Shown piece after piece: positions 5,941 to 14,780 of a stretch of 15,978 bases of DNA; the stretch's first letter is position 1; every line of letters begins with the position of its first letter. The notes under the pieces were generated by a model that saw only the letters and a program-made list of their open reading frames with translations, did not search any database and was not told where the DNA came from. The translations under genes and the position numbers were made by a program. The stretch is taken from contig JASLDZ010000051.1 in the NCBI GenBank assembly GCA_030151985.1, forward strand, positions 1 through 15,978, written 5' to 3'. This DNA is from Caulobacteraceae bacterium (GTDB lineage: Bacteria; Pseudomonadota; Alphaproteobacteria; Caulobacterales; Caulobacteraceae).

Positions 5941-7146
5941 TCAGACGGCAAAGGTACCCAGCAGCCTCTGACCGGCGGCCGTCTCCGCTCGAGCGAGATA
6001 GCGGCCTGGTCGGAGGTAGAAGACCGCTTGCTTCGCGCAGTCCATGAGGGGGTACTGATCGGCGGGCACCGTGTTCGCAGCCGCCATGGCCTCGTCAAGG
6101 GGGATCTCCTGCGCCAGATCGCCCGCTGTCAGGCCGTTCGGTAGCGTGTAGGCGGAGCGGCGGCGGCCCGGCGCCTGAACGAGCCAGCCCGGGCGACCAT
6201 CCACAAGCGGCAGGCGCGGATGGACGACTTGAATATCCAAGCCTTCCTGCTGGTCGTCGGCCAGGGCTAGAGCATTTCCATCGGCTCGGATGAGCGCCGA
6301 AGGGCGCTCAATGGGAAAGCGGGACAATACGCGGTCGACCTTGGTCCAAGGTCGAACATCCAAGCTTGGCCAGCCTTCGCCCTGGTCGATGCTGAGCGGA
6401 TCGCTTTGCGTCAGCTCCGCGAGCCAGCTGCCCATCGTGCGCCGCCCACCCCTGCGAACCTTCAGGTTGTGAGGTTCACCGCAATAGACGAAGGCCCTGG
6501 TGCGCGGCCGCCGAGACAAGGCGGCGGCCAAGTTCGTGGCTTCGTCGGCCTCACGGGCGGCTGCCACGTCGTCGCTTCGGCTTCTTTGGTCCTGACGCTC
6601 TTCGTAAGCGACGAAGCTGTATCCAGCCTGCCGAGCACCCCGGAGCATCTCTGCGAAGACCGGATCACGCGAGTAGAAGCCGACCTCGCTGGTCAACGGC
6701 CCTCCCGCTTCGAACGCGCGGAGCGCTGGCGCTCCCGTGGTGAAGGTTTCGGCCGCAAAGAGATCAAAGCCCACCTCACGCAGCCGTAGGGCGACGGCGT
6801 GCCCAAAGGCCCGGCAGCGGGACACGTTGTGCGCCTCGTTGAGGATGACGACGCGGCGGCTGCGCGCGCGTTCGACGATGAGATCGATCGCATCCACGAC
6901 GGATGCGCCGGCGAGGTCCAGCGCGCCCGTTTGATCGCGAGGATCATCTTGCAGCGCACGTAGCTCGTCCCCGGCCAGGGCCGCCGCCTGTTCTGCTGCG
7001 CCCTGGATCACACGCGCGCGAGGGTCTGCCGGCGCGCGCAACGCGGGCAGGTAGAACGCGGAGTCTCCGCCCCTAGCAGCGGAAGTGCTGCCGCCTGGAA
7101 GAGGCGAAGCGAGGGCGGCGGCGACGAGGGTCCGCCTGCTGATCAT
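5941..7146 (-). CDS. Exported ChaN/TraB/EreA-superfamily-like protein, function unknown
   Basis: A 401-residue protein. The N-terminus MISRRTLVAAALASPLPGGS has a twin-arginine and short hydrophobic stretch, so Tat export is possible. The conserved core begins VVILNEAHNVSR (99-110) with E105 and H107, then FDLFAAETF (127-135) with E133, YEER (181-184), and YCGEPHNLKV (221-230) with E224 and H226. The paired E-x-H and G-x-x-H motifs with intervening acidic sites are the layout of the ChaN/TraB/erythromycin-esterase fold, which includes haem-binding lipoproteins, metalloproteases and esterases. There is no lipobox. Which activity applies is not clear. The gene lies 51 bases after the TacA-like gene on the same strand and may be cotranscribed. 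Its GC content (about 60-65% in sampled lines) is below that of its neighbours, suggesting a later arrival. Confidence 0.7.
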   Translation of the reverse strand: MISRRTLVAAALASPLPGGSTSAARGGDSAFYLPALRAPADPRARVIQGAAEQAAALAGDELRALQDDPRDQTGALDLAGASVVDAIDLIVERARSRRVVILNEAHNVSRCRAFGHAVALRLREVGFDLFAAETFTTGAPALRAFEAGGPLTSEVGFYSRDPVFAEMLRGARQAGYSFVAYEERQDQRSRSDDVAAAREADEATNLAAALSRRPRTRAFVYCGEPHNLKVRRGGRRTMGSWLAELTQSDPLSIDQGEGWPSLDVRPWTKVDRVLSRFPIERPSALIRADGNALALADDQQEGLDIQVVHPRLPLVDGRPGWLVQAPGRRRSAYTLPNGLTAGDLAQEIPLDEAMAAANTVPADQYPLMDCAKQAVFYLRPGRYLARAETAAGQRLLGTFAV

Positions 7147-7197
7147 GCAGCGCTTGCGGGCCGCGAGATCACAAGCAGGTCGAGGCTGAGCAAGCCC

Positions 7198-8643
<1,446 letters not shown>

Positions 8644-8757
8644 GACGCTTCCGTAGGCGACTGCGGCCTTCGACGGGCCGTGCGTGGGGCGGGGTGTCGC
8701 ACGGGAGTCGTGAAGGACGGGTTTGCGCCGACCGCACGGGCGGACGAGGCTCAGGCC

Positions 8758-9996
8758 ATGGCCTCCCCCGAACGCCTGTCGCTCGCCGCCGCCCGCCGCA
8801 TCGCCCTCGCCGCCCAGGGCTTCGCCGAGCCTCGTCCCGCGGCGCCCGATCGGCGGGCGCTGGCCCGGACGCTGGGGCGCACGCAGCTGTTCCAGATCGA
8901 CAGCGTCAACGTGGTGGCGCGCGCCCACTACCTGCCCGCCTTCTCGCGGCTCGGCGCCTATCCGCAGGCGCTGCTGGAGGAGGCGGCCTGGGGCCGGCGC
9001 TCCCGGCGCACGCTGTTCGAGTACTGGGCGCACGAGGCCTCGCTCCTGCCGGTCGCGCTGCAGCCCCTGCTGCGCTGGCGCATGGCGCGGGCGGCGGCGG
9101 GGGTCGGGACCTACAAGCACCTGGCGCGCTTCGGGGCCGAGCGGGCCGGCTACGTCGCCGCCGTGCTGCGGGAGGTGGAGGCGCGGGGGCCGACCACGGC
9201 GGCGGAGCTGGAGGGCGAGAGGGGCCAGGGCGGCTGGTGGGGCTGGTCGGAGGCGAAGCTCGCGGTCGAGTGGCTGTTCTGGGCGGGCCGGCTCACCACC
9301 GCCACGCGGCGCGGCGCGTTCGAGCGCGTCTACGACCTGCCCGAGCGCGTGCTTCCGCGCGAGGTGGTCGAGGCGCCGACGCCATCCGAGCCGGACGCGG
9401 TGCGCGCGCTCGTCTCCCGATCCGCCCGCGCGCTGGGCGTGGCCACCGCCGCCGACCTGCGCGACTACTTCCGCCTCTCGCCCGCCGACGCCGACCCGCG
9501 CATCGCCGAGCTGGTCGAGGCGGGAGAGCTGGTTGCGGCGAAGGTCGAGGGGTGGGCGGCCCGCGCCTTCCTGCACCGCGACGCGCGGCGGCCGCGGCGG
9601 GTCGAGGCGCGCGCGTTGCTCGCGCCCTTCGATCCCTTGGTATGGGAGCGGTCGCGGACCGAGCGGCTGTTCGGCGTGCGGGTGCGGCTGGAGATCTACA
9701 CCCCCGCCGAGAAGCGCACCCACGGCTACTACGTGCTGCCGTTCCTGCTGGGCGAGGCGATCGTGGGGCGCGTGGACCTCAAGGCCGACCGGGCGGCCGG
9801 AGCGCTCCGCGTGCAGGCCGCCCACGCCGAGCCCGGCGCGCCGGGAGCGACCGCCGAGGCGCTGGCGGAGGAGCTCGCGACGATGGCCGGCTGGCTGGGG
9901 CTGGCGCGGGTGTGCGTCGAACCGCGAGGCGACCTGGCTGCGCCGCTTGCGGAGGCGGTGAGCGTCGCCTCAAGCCCCGTCCTCCCTCCCCCTTGA
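8758..9996 (+). CDS. YcaQ/AlkX-family winged-helix DNA glycosylase (DUF1006)
   Basis: A 412-residue protein of the HTH_42/YcaQ family, DNA glycosylases that unhook interstrand crosslinks and remove bulky N7-alkyl adducts. RTQLFQIDSVNVVARAHYLP (41-60) contains Q46-x-D48, the Q-x-D catalytic motif of the YcaQ/AlkX branch (AlkZ has Q-x-Q). EYWAHEASLLP (88-98) with H92 is also diagnostic. Later parts include GGWWGWSEAKLAVEWLFWAGRL, a winged-helix segment, and LLAPFDPLVWERSRTERLFG. The ATG at 8758 is chosen because the longer frame upstream is antisense to tacA. The divergent gap to tacA is 114 bases. The last residues (SSPVLPPP) and the stop codon are encoded inside the palindromic repeat at 9979-10167, so the tail is probably non-functional sequence. 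Confidence 0.92.
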   Translation: MASPERLSLAAARRIALAAQGFAEPRPAAPDRRALARTLGRTQLFQIDSVNVVARAHYLPAFSRLGAYPQALLEEAAWGRRSRRTLFEYWAHEASLLPVALQPLLRWRMARAAAGVGTYKHLARFGAERAGYVAAVLREVEARGPTTAAELEGERGQGGWWGWSEAKLAVEWLFWAGRLTTATRRGAFERVYDLPERVLPREVVEAPTPSEPDAVRALVSRSARALGVATAADLRDYFRLSPADADPRIAELVEAGELVAAKVEGWAARAFLHRDARRPRRVEARALLAPFDPLVWERSRTERLFGVRVRLEIYTPAEKRTHGYYVLPFLLGEAIVGRVDLKADRAAGALRVQAAHAEPGAPGATAEALAEELATMAGWLGLARVCVEPRGDLAAPLAEAVSVASSPVLPPP

Positions 9997-10167
9997 GGGG
10001 AGGGTGGCCGGAGGGCGCCAGCCCGACGGACGGGGGGGGGAACGAGAGCGAAGCGTAGCGCGACCGAACAGCGAGCGTGGCGGATGGTTGGTTACGCTTC
10101 GCTCTCGTTCCCCACCCGACGCTCGCTTTGCTCGCGCCACCCTCCCCTCAAGGGGGAGGGAGAGGAC
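9979..10167. repeat. Imperfect inverted repeat with terminator-like arms
   Basis: The left arm (9979-10008) is repeated inverted at 10136-10167, differing by a 2-base indel. An inner pair AACGAGAGCGAAGCG (10041-10055) and CGCTTCGCTCTCGTT (10095-10109) is perfect over 15 bases. The left arm itself folds as CCCTCCCC (9984-9991) with GGGGAGGG (9997-10004). There is a G9 run at 10032-10040. The element fills the convergent gap between the YcaQ-family gene and the DUF971 gene, and resembles the REP/BIME-like palindromes scattered between genes in Caulobacterales (from memory). It probably ends or protects transcripts from both sides. Confidence 0.8.
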
Positions 10168-10182
10168 GGCGCCCTCGTCGGC

Positions 10183-10509
10183 TCAGCCCAGCCGCGCTTC
10201 CAGCGCGTCGCGCTCGCGGCCGATGCGGTGGAGGCGGTCCCAGCTGTAGAGGCCGGTGTCGTGGCCGTCGTCGAAGGCGATCTTCACGGCGTAGCGGCCG
10301 ACCGGGGCCATCCCCGCGATCGCCACCTGCCTCGGCGAAGTCGTCGAGGGCTCGAAGCTCGGGCCGCCGTGCCCCCGCTCCTGCGCGCTGGGCGTCATGG
10401 CCCGGAGCAGCCGGGCGGAGAGGTCGAAGGCTTGGCCGTCGTCGAAGGTCACCCGCGCCGAGCGGCGGTCGGGCCGCACGCGGATCTCGGTCGGCCAGGG
10501 CGCGGTCAC
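10183..10509 (-). CDS. DUF971 (GBBH-like N-terminal domain) protein
   Basis: A 108-residue protein consisting of the gamma-butyrobetaine hydroxylase-like N-terminal domain: WPTEIRVRPD, VTFDDGQAFDLSARLLRAM (20-38), a SAQERGHGG turn, and FDDGHDTGLYSWDRLHRIG (79-97). In full-length hydroxylases this small domain binds zinc and helps dimerisation. Stand-alone bacterial copies are often linked to iron-sulfur assembly (Mrp/ApbC) genes and have no settled function. The start is a GTG overlapping the stop of the Trm112-family gene (GTGA on the - strand), so translation is coupled. It is the last gene of the cnoX operon, and its 3' end borders the palindromic repeat. Confidence 0.9.
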   Translation of the reverse strand: MTAPWPTEIRVRPDRRSARVTFDDGQAFDLSARLLRAMTPSAQERGHGGPSFEPSTTSPRQVAIAGMAPVGRYAVKIAFDDGHDTGLYSWDRLHRIGRERDALEARLG

Positions 10510-10715
10510 GCCGTCTCGCCGCCGCCGTCGAGCCGCCGGGCTTCCTCCGGCAGCATGATCGGCACGCCGCCGCGGATCGGATAGGCGAGGCCCGCGCTCC
10601 GGCTCACCAGCTCCTGCGCCGCCCGGTCGTAGTCCAGCCGGCCGTGCGTCACGGGGCAGACCAGCACCTCCAGCAGGCGCGGGTCGATCTCGAAGGGGGA
10701 GGCGGTGTCGGTCAA
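10506..10715 (-). CDS. Trm112 / UPF0434 family protein
   Basis: A 69-residue protein matching the Trm112-like (YcaR/UPF0434) family: IDPRLLEVLVCPVTHGRLDY (10-29), QELVSRSAGLAYPIRGGVPI (34-53) and MLPEEARRL. Eukaryotic and archaeal Trm112 activates methyltransferases that act on tRNA, rRNA and release factor; bacterial short forms are thought to be partners or chaperones, without proof. Only Cys20 remains of the usual Cys-x-x-Cys, as Thr23 replaces the second Cys, so zinc binding is doubtful. The start is a TTG at 10715; no in-frame ATG or GTG precedes it after the upstream gene's stop, which ends at 10723. No strong ribosome site is visible, suggesting coupling to the upstream gene. Confidence 0.9.
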   Translation of the reverse strand: MTDTASPFEIDPRLLEVLVCPVTHGRLDYDRAAQELVSRSAGLAYPIRGGVPIMLPEEARRLDGGGETA

Positions 10716-10722
10716 GCGGGGC

Positions 10723-11370
10723 TCATTGGAGGGAGGGGGTTTCGTCGTCGTCGCCGGCGGCGTCGATGCGCAGCAGCGCGACCAGGGTCTCGAGCCGCTC
10801 CGGCAGGCCGTAGGCCTGGAGCAGCGCCTCCTTCTCCGCCGGCTCGAACGGCAGCGCCATGGACAGGCTGTTCACCAGCGCCTCGGCGGGCGCGGCCTGC
10901 GCGGCCTGCCAATCGACCGCCAGCCCGCGGCGCTTCAGGTAGGCGGCGAGCGCGTCGAGCAGCGGCGCCTTGTCGAAGTCGTCGGCCGCCTCGACCAGGT
11001 CGCGCTCGAACGGCAGGTACTCGGCGCGCACCTGGCGGTAGGGGGTGGGGCTCGACAGCTCCGCGCCGGTGCGGAAGCGGCACACCCCCGTCAGCGTGAT
11101 CAGGTAGCGGCCGTCGGAAGTCTCCGCGAAGCTGGTGACGCGCCCGGCGCAGCCGACGGGCGCAAGCTTGGGATTGGCGCGCGAGCCGCCCCGCGTCTGC
11201 ACGATGGCCATCAGCCGCTCGCCCGCCATCACGTCGTCGACCATGTTGAGGTAGCGCGGCTCGAACACGTTCAGCGGCAGCTGGCCGCGCGGCAGCAGCA
11301 GCACGCCCTCCAGCGGGAACACCGGAAGCACCTGGGGCAGGTCGCTCGCCTTGCTGTAGCTCGCGCCCAC
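10723..11370 (-). CDS. Lon substrate-binding (N-terminal) domain protein
   Basis: A 215-residue stand-alone copy of the Lon protease N-terminal domain, with no ATPase or protease part. LPVFPLEGVLLLPRGQLPLN (15-34) followed by VFEPRYLNMVDD (35-46), then PVGCAGRVTSF and YLITLTGVCRFR (89-100), are the classic signature. The second half is helical. Such proteins probably bind unfolded polypeptides or act as adaptors; no enzyme activity is expected. It starts at a GTG (11370) only 10 bases after the cnoX stop and is followed 7 bases later by the Trm112-family start. The chaperedoxin-plus-Lon-N arrangement fits a protein quality-control operon, though the molecular role is inference. Confidence 0.92.
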   Translation of the reverse strand: MGASYSKASDLPQVLPVFPLEGVLLLPRGQLPLNVFEPRYLNMVDDVMAGERLMAIVQTRGGSRANPKLAPVGCAGRVTSFAETSDGRYLITLTGVCRFRTGAELSSPTPYRQVRAEYLPFERDLVEAADDFDKAPLLDALAAYLKRRGLAVDWQAAQAAPAEALVNSLSMALPFEPAEKEALLQAYGLPERLETLVALLRIDAAGDDDETPSLQ

Positions 11371-11380
11371 CGCCCCGGCC

Positions 11381-12310
11381 TCAGGCGAACAGCAGCGAGG
11401 ACAGGCGCTTGCGGCCGCTCTTGGCCGCCTCCGACGTGGGGCCGGCGGCCTCGAACACGGTCAGGAGCTGCTTGCGGGCGCCGTCGTCGTTCCAGCTCCG
11501 GTCCTTGGCGATGATCTCCAGGAGGTGGTCGACCGCGCCCTGGAAGTCGCCGCGGCCCGCCAGCGCGCCCGCGAGGTCGAAGCGGGCCTGGTGGTCCGAG
11601 GGGTCGGCCTCCACCCGCGCGCGAAGGTCGGCGGTCTCGTCGGGAGCCGAGGCGGCGGCCTCGGCCAGCTTGAGGGTGGCGCGGACGGCGGCGAGGTCAG
11701 GATCGGCGGAGGTCTCGGGCGCCAGCGCCGCCACCTCCCGCGCGCGGTCAGGCTCGCCGAGCGCCAGGTAACACTTCGCCAGGCCCGCGATCGCCCTCAC
11801 GTTCTGCGGCTCCTCCTGCAGCGCGGAAGCGTAGGCCTGGGCCGCGGCGCCGGCGTCGCCGGCGGCGAGCGCCTCGGCGGCCAGCGCCAGCACCTCCTCG
11901 ATCCCGCCGTCGGCCGCGCCCGCGAGCTGGTCGATGAAGTCCTTTACCTGGCTGTCGGGCAGCGCGCCTGTGAACCCCTGGAAGGCCTTGCCTTGGTCGA
12001 TCACGAACACCGCCGGGATCGACTGCACGCGAAATTGCTGCGCGATCCCGGGGTTCTCGTCGATGTTCACCTTGGCCAGCCGCACCGCGCCGGCCTTGGC
12101 CGCCACGTGCTTCTCCAGGCTCGGGCCGAGCTGGCGGCAGGGGCCGCACCAGGGCGCCCAGAAGTCGATCACCACGGGGCGAGCGCGGCTTTCCTCCAGC
12201 ACCTCCTTCATGAAGGTGGCGTCGGTGACGTCCAGGATGTCGCCGGTCCCCGCCCCATCGCCGCCGGCGGGCGGGGCGGCGGGCTTCTGTCCGAACAGGT
12301 TCAGCGCCAT
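11381..12310 (-). CDS. cnoX: Chaperedoxin CnoX (YbbN): thioredoxin domain plus TPRs
   Basis: A 309-residue protein. Residues about 25-130 form a thioredoxin fold with FWAPWCGPCRQLGP (50-63), active-site C55 and C58, and cis-Pro in SIPAVFVID (P99). Residues about 135-309 are helical tetratricopeptide-like repeats (EALAAGDAGAAAQAYASAL, FDLAGALAGRGDFQGAVDHL). CnoX holds oxidised clients in a foldable state and passes them to GroEL and DnaK. E. coli CnoX lacks the first active-site Cys and is a poor reductase; the intact WCGPC here matches the Caulobacter form, reported to be active as both thioredoxin and holdase. GAGG (12316-12319) lies 5 bases before the ATG. It leads a four-gene operon with gaps of 10 and 7 bases and one overlap. 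Confidence 0.95.
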   Translation of the reverse strand: MALNLFGQKPAAPPAGGDGAGTGDILDVTDATFMKEVLEESRARPVVIDFWAPWCGPCRQLGPSLEKHVAAKAGAVRLAKVNIDENPGIAQQFRVQSIPAVFVIDQGKAFQGFTGALPDSQVKDFIDQLAGAADGGIEEVLALAAEALAAGDAGAAAQAYASALQEEPQNVRAIAGLAKCYLALGEPDRAREVAALAPETSADPDLAAVRATLKLAEAAASAPDETADLRARVEADPSDHQARFDLAGALAGRGDFQGAVDHLLEIIAKDRSWNDDGARKQLLTVFEAAGPTSEAAKSGRKRLSSLLFA

Positions 12311-12384
12311 GCGGTCCTCGTCGCGTCGCGGGTCTGTCCGCAGACAACGCGTCGGGGCCTAGATGGCGCCCGGGCGGCCCCGCT

Positions 12385-12903
12385 TCAATCGCCTCCGTCG
12401 CCATGCGGCAAGTCCACCACGACGGGGGTGCGGCCGAGCGCCTGCAGGAAGGCCGCGAACCCCTCGCGGGACAGCGCGGTGGTCGCGTCGTTCGCAAGAG
12501 GGTGGAAGTTGACCACCTCCGCCTTGGCCAGCGCCCGGTCGAGCACGAAGGTGACCGCGTGCTCCGGGTCGTTGACCAACGCCAGCGCGGTGACCGAGCC
12601 CGGCGTGACGCCCAGGGCGGCGAGCAGGCGCTCGGGCGAACCGAACGACAGGCGCGCGGAACCGATGGCGGCGGGCAGCGCCTTCAGGTCGATCACGGCG
12701 TCCTGTCGCGCGCTGAGCAGCCAGAGCCGGCCCTTGGCGTCCTTCAGGAACAGGTTCTTGGTGTGGGCACCGGGAAGGCGCGCCTTGATGTCGTCGCCCT
12801 CGCCCACGCGGAAGACCGGCCGGTGCTCCAGGGTCTCGTGCGCGACGCCGTGGGCGTCCAGGAGGGCGAACAGCGCTTCGCGGCTCAGGGGCGGCGCATC
12901 CAT
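12385..12903 (-). CDS. Prolyl-tRNA deacylase (YbaK/ProXp-ala domain)
   Basis: A 172-residue stand-alone editing protein that clears mischarged alanyl-tRNA(Pro) made by prolyl-tRNA synthetase. The core matches the YbaK/ProX fold: HRPVFRVGEGDDIKARLPG (27-45), HTKNLFLKDAKGRLWLLSA (47-65) with the catalytic-region Lys49, LSFGSPERLLAALGVTPGSV (85-104), ALVNDP (108-113) and VVNFHPLANDATTAL (130-144). This spacing fits the ProXp-ala/PrdX group rather than YbaK for Cys-tRNA. The ATG at 12903 lies 17 bases beyond the fabB stop, so it may be cotranscribed with fabA-fabB. A longer frame upstream is antisense-free but overlaps fabB and carries no domain, so it is rejected. Confidence 0.93.
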   Translation of the reverse strand: MDAPPLSREALFALLDAHGVAHETLEHRPVFRVGEGDDIKARLPGAHTKNLFLKDAKGRLWLLSARQDAVIDLKALPAAIGSARLSFGSPERLLAALGVTPGSVTALALVNDPEHAVTFVLDRALAKAEVVNFHPLANDATTALSREGFAAFLQALGRTPVVVDLPHGDGGD

Positions 12904-12920
12904 GACGGCGGGGATGCGCG

Positions 12921-14153
12921 CTAGTCGGCGCGGCCCAGGATGAGGCAGCCGTTGGTGCCGCCGAAGCCGAAGCTGTTGGACATCACCGTCTCCAGCTTCG
13001 CCCCGTCCTTGCGCTCCCGCAGGATCGGCAGGCCGTCGAATTCGGGATCCAGCGTCTCGATGTTGGCGCTCTCGGCGGCGAAGTCCTCGCGCATCATGAG
13101 GAGGCTGTAGATCGCCTCCTGCGCGCCCGCCGCGCCCAGGCTGTGGCCGGTCAGCGACTTGGTGGACGAGATCAGCGGCGCGTCGTCGCTGAAGACGTCG
13201 CGCACCGCCTGCATCTCCTTGGAGTCGCCCACCGGCGTCGAGGTGCCGTGCGGGTTCAGGTAGTCGATCCGGCGGCCCTTCGCCTGCGCCATGGCGAGCC
13301 GCATGCAGCGCGCCGCGCCCTCGCCGGAGGGGGCGACCATGTCGAACCCGTCCGAGTTGGCGGCGTAGCCGACGATCTCGGCGTAGATGGTCGCGCCCCG
13401 CGCCTTCGCGTGCTCCAGCTCCTCCACCACCACGATCCCGGCGCCCCCGGCGATGACGAAGCCGTCGCGGTCCTTGTCGTAGGCTCTGCTGGCCACGGCG
13501 GGGCGGTCGTTGTAGCCGGAGGACATGGCGCCCATGGCGTCGAACAGGTCGCTCAGCGTCCAGTCCAGCTCCTCGCAGCCGCCGGCGAAGACGACGTCCT
13601 GCTTGCCCATGGCGATCTGCTCGGCGGCCGCCCCGATGCAGTGCAGGCCCGTCGTGCAGGCCGAGGCGATGGAGTAGTTGATCCCCTTGATCTCGAACCA
13701 GGTGGCCAGCGCCGCCGACGGGCCCGAACACATCGCCTTGGGCACCGCGAACGGGCCGATCCGCTTGACGCCCCGGGTCTTCGCCGTCTCGGCCGTGCCG
13801 ACGATAGGGGAGGTGGAGGGGCCGCCCGCTCCGACGATCAGGCCGGTCTTCTCGTGGCTGACCTCCGCCTCGGACAGGCCTGGGTCCGCCACCGCCTGCT
13901 CCATCGCGATGTGCGCGTAGGCCAAGCCCGGCGACAGGAAGCGGGCGGCGCGGCGGTCGACCTGCGACGCCCAGTCGAACGGCGCGCCCCCGGTCTGCAC
14001 GGGCGCGTGCACTTGGCAGCGGAAGCCGAGCTCGGCGTACTCGGGCGCGAACACCACGCCCGACTTGGCCGTGCGCAGCGACGCGGTCACCTCCTGCGGC
14101 CCCACGCCGATGGAGGAGACGATGCCGATGCCGGTGATCGCCGCGCGCCGCAT
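12921..14153 (-). CDS. fabB: 3-oxoacyl-ACP synthase I (FabB)
   Basis: A 410-residue condensing enzyme that extends acyl-ACP with malonyl-ACP and is needed to elongate the cis-unsaturated intermediate made by FabA. The Cys-His-His triad is visible: C166 in SIASACTTGLH, H302 in NPHGTSTPVGD, H337 in STKSLTGHSLGAAGA, with K332 nearby. The glycine-rich C-terminal SNSFGFGGTNG (392-402) is intact. Its position 4 bases after the fabA stop identifies FabB rather than FabF. Length is normal for the family. Product: unsaturated long-chain acyl-ACP for membrane lipids, in the cytoplasm. Confidence 0.97.
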   Translation of the reverse strand: MRRAAITGIGIVSSIGVGPQEVTASLRTAKSGVVFAPEYAELGFRCQVHAPVQTGGAPFDWASQVDRRAARFLSPGLAYAHIAMEQAVADPGLSEAEVSHEKTGLIVGAGGPSTSPIVGTAETAKTRGVKRIGPFAVPKAMCSGPSAALATWFEIKGINYSIASACTTGLHCIGAAAEQIAMGKQDVVFAGGCEELDWTLSDLFDAMGAMSSGYNDRPAVASRAYDKDRDGFVIAGGAGIVVVEELEHAKARGATIYAEIVGYAANSDGFDMVAPSGEGAARCMRLAMAQAKGRRIDYLNPHGTSTPVGDSKEMQAVRDVFSDDAPLISSTKSLTGHSLGAAGAQEAIYSLLMMREDFAAESANIETLDPEFDGLPILRERKDGAKLETVMSNSFGFGGTNGCLILGRAD

Positions 14154-14157
14154 GGGA

Positions 14158-14706
14158 TCAGGCCTCCGCGCCCGACCCGATGCCGACGCCCTGCAGAGCC
14201 TCGGGGCTGAACAGCCCGACCTTCAGGTCCTTGGTGGTGTAGATGACCTGGTCGTCGGCCTCGAGCGTGCCGTCGCCGATGCCCAGGATCAGCTTGCGCA
14301 TGATCACGCGCTTCATGTCGATCCGGTAGGTGATCTTCTTGACGCTGGGCCGCACCTGGCCGCGGAACTTGACCTCGCCGGCGCCCAGCGCGCGGCCGCG
14401 GCCCTCGGCCCCCGACCAGCCCAGGAAGAAGCCGACCAGCTGCCAGAGGGCGTCCACGCCCAGGCTCCCCGGCATCACGGAGTCGCCCAGGAAGTGGCAC
14501 TGGAAGAACCACAGCGAGGGATCGATCTCCATCTCGGCGTGGATGAACCCCCTGCCGTACTTGCCGCCGTCGGCGGTGATCTCGACGATCCGGTCCATCA
14601 TCAGCATGGGCGGCGCCGGCAGCTGCGCGTTGCCGGGGCCGAACATCTCGCCCCTCGCGCAGGCCAGGAGGTCTTCCCGGGTGTAGCTCGACCGCTGCTC
14701 TTGCAT
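14158..14706 (-). CDS. fabA: 3-hydroxydecanoyl-ACP dehydratase/isomerase (FabA)
   Basis: A 182-residue bifunctional enzyme that dehydrates 3-hydroxydecanoyl-ACP and isomerises the trans-2 product to cis-3-decenoyl-ACP, the entry point to anaerobic-type unsaturated fatty acid synthesis. The catalytic pair is seen: H71 in WFFQCHFLGDSVMPG and D85 in SLGVDALWQLVGFFLGW, matching His70 and Asp84 of the E. coli enzyme. PPMLMMDRIVEI (32-43) and KFRGQVRPSVKKITYRID are also typical. The ATG at 14706 is the natural start; the 74-base gap upstream separates it from the SH3 gene and may hold its promoter, though no good -35 was found. The fabA-fabB order is conserved in proteobacteria. Confidence 0.97.
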   Translation of the reverse strand: MQEQRSSYTREDLLACARGEMFGPGNAQLPAPPMLMMDRIVEITADGGKYGRGFIHAEMEIDPSLWFFQCHFLGDSVMPGSLGVDALWQLVGFFLGWSGAEGRGRALGAGEVKFRGQVRPSVKKITYRIDMKRVIMRKLILGIGDGTLEADDQVIYTTKDLKVGLFSPEALQGVGIGSGAEA

Positions 14707-14780
14707 CTAGGTCCCGACCGCCATCCTTCAGGGCCGTAACGCGCGGCCGAGCTAGCGGTTACACGAGGGGGCGGCGCGCC

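Noticed and set aside
8644..9825. Upstream extension of the TacA-like frame (875 codons in all)
   Set aside because: The extra sequence is Arg/Pro/Gln-rich, antisense to the YcaQ-family gene and without a domain; the receiver domain begins properly at the ATG at 8643.
12353..12382. Hairpin CGGGGCC / GGCCCCG between the deacylase and cnoX genes as a terminator
   Set aside because: The stem is 7 bases with a 16-base loop, and on the - strand no T tract follows, so a terminator is not supported.
14749..14756. GCTAGCTC on the - strand as the fabA -10 element
   Set aside because: It fits the Caulobacter -10 style, but the nearest TTGAGG is too far upstream for a normal spacer.
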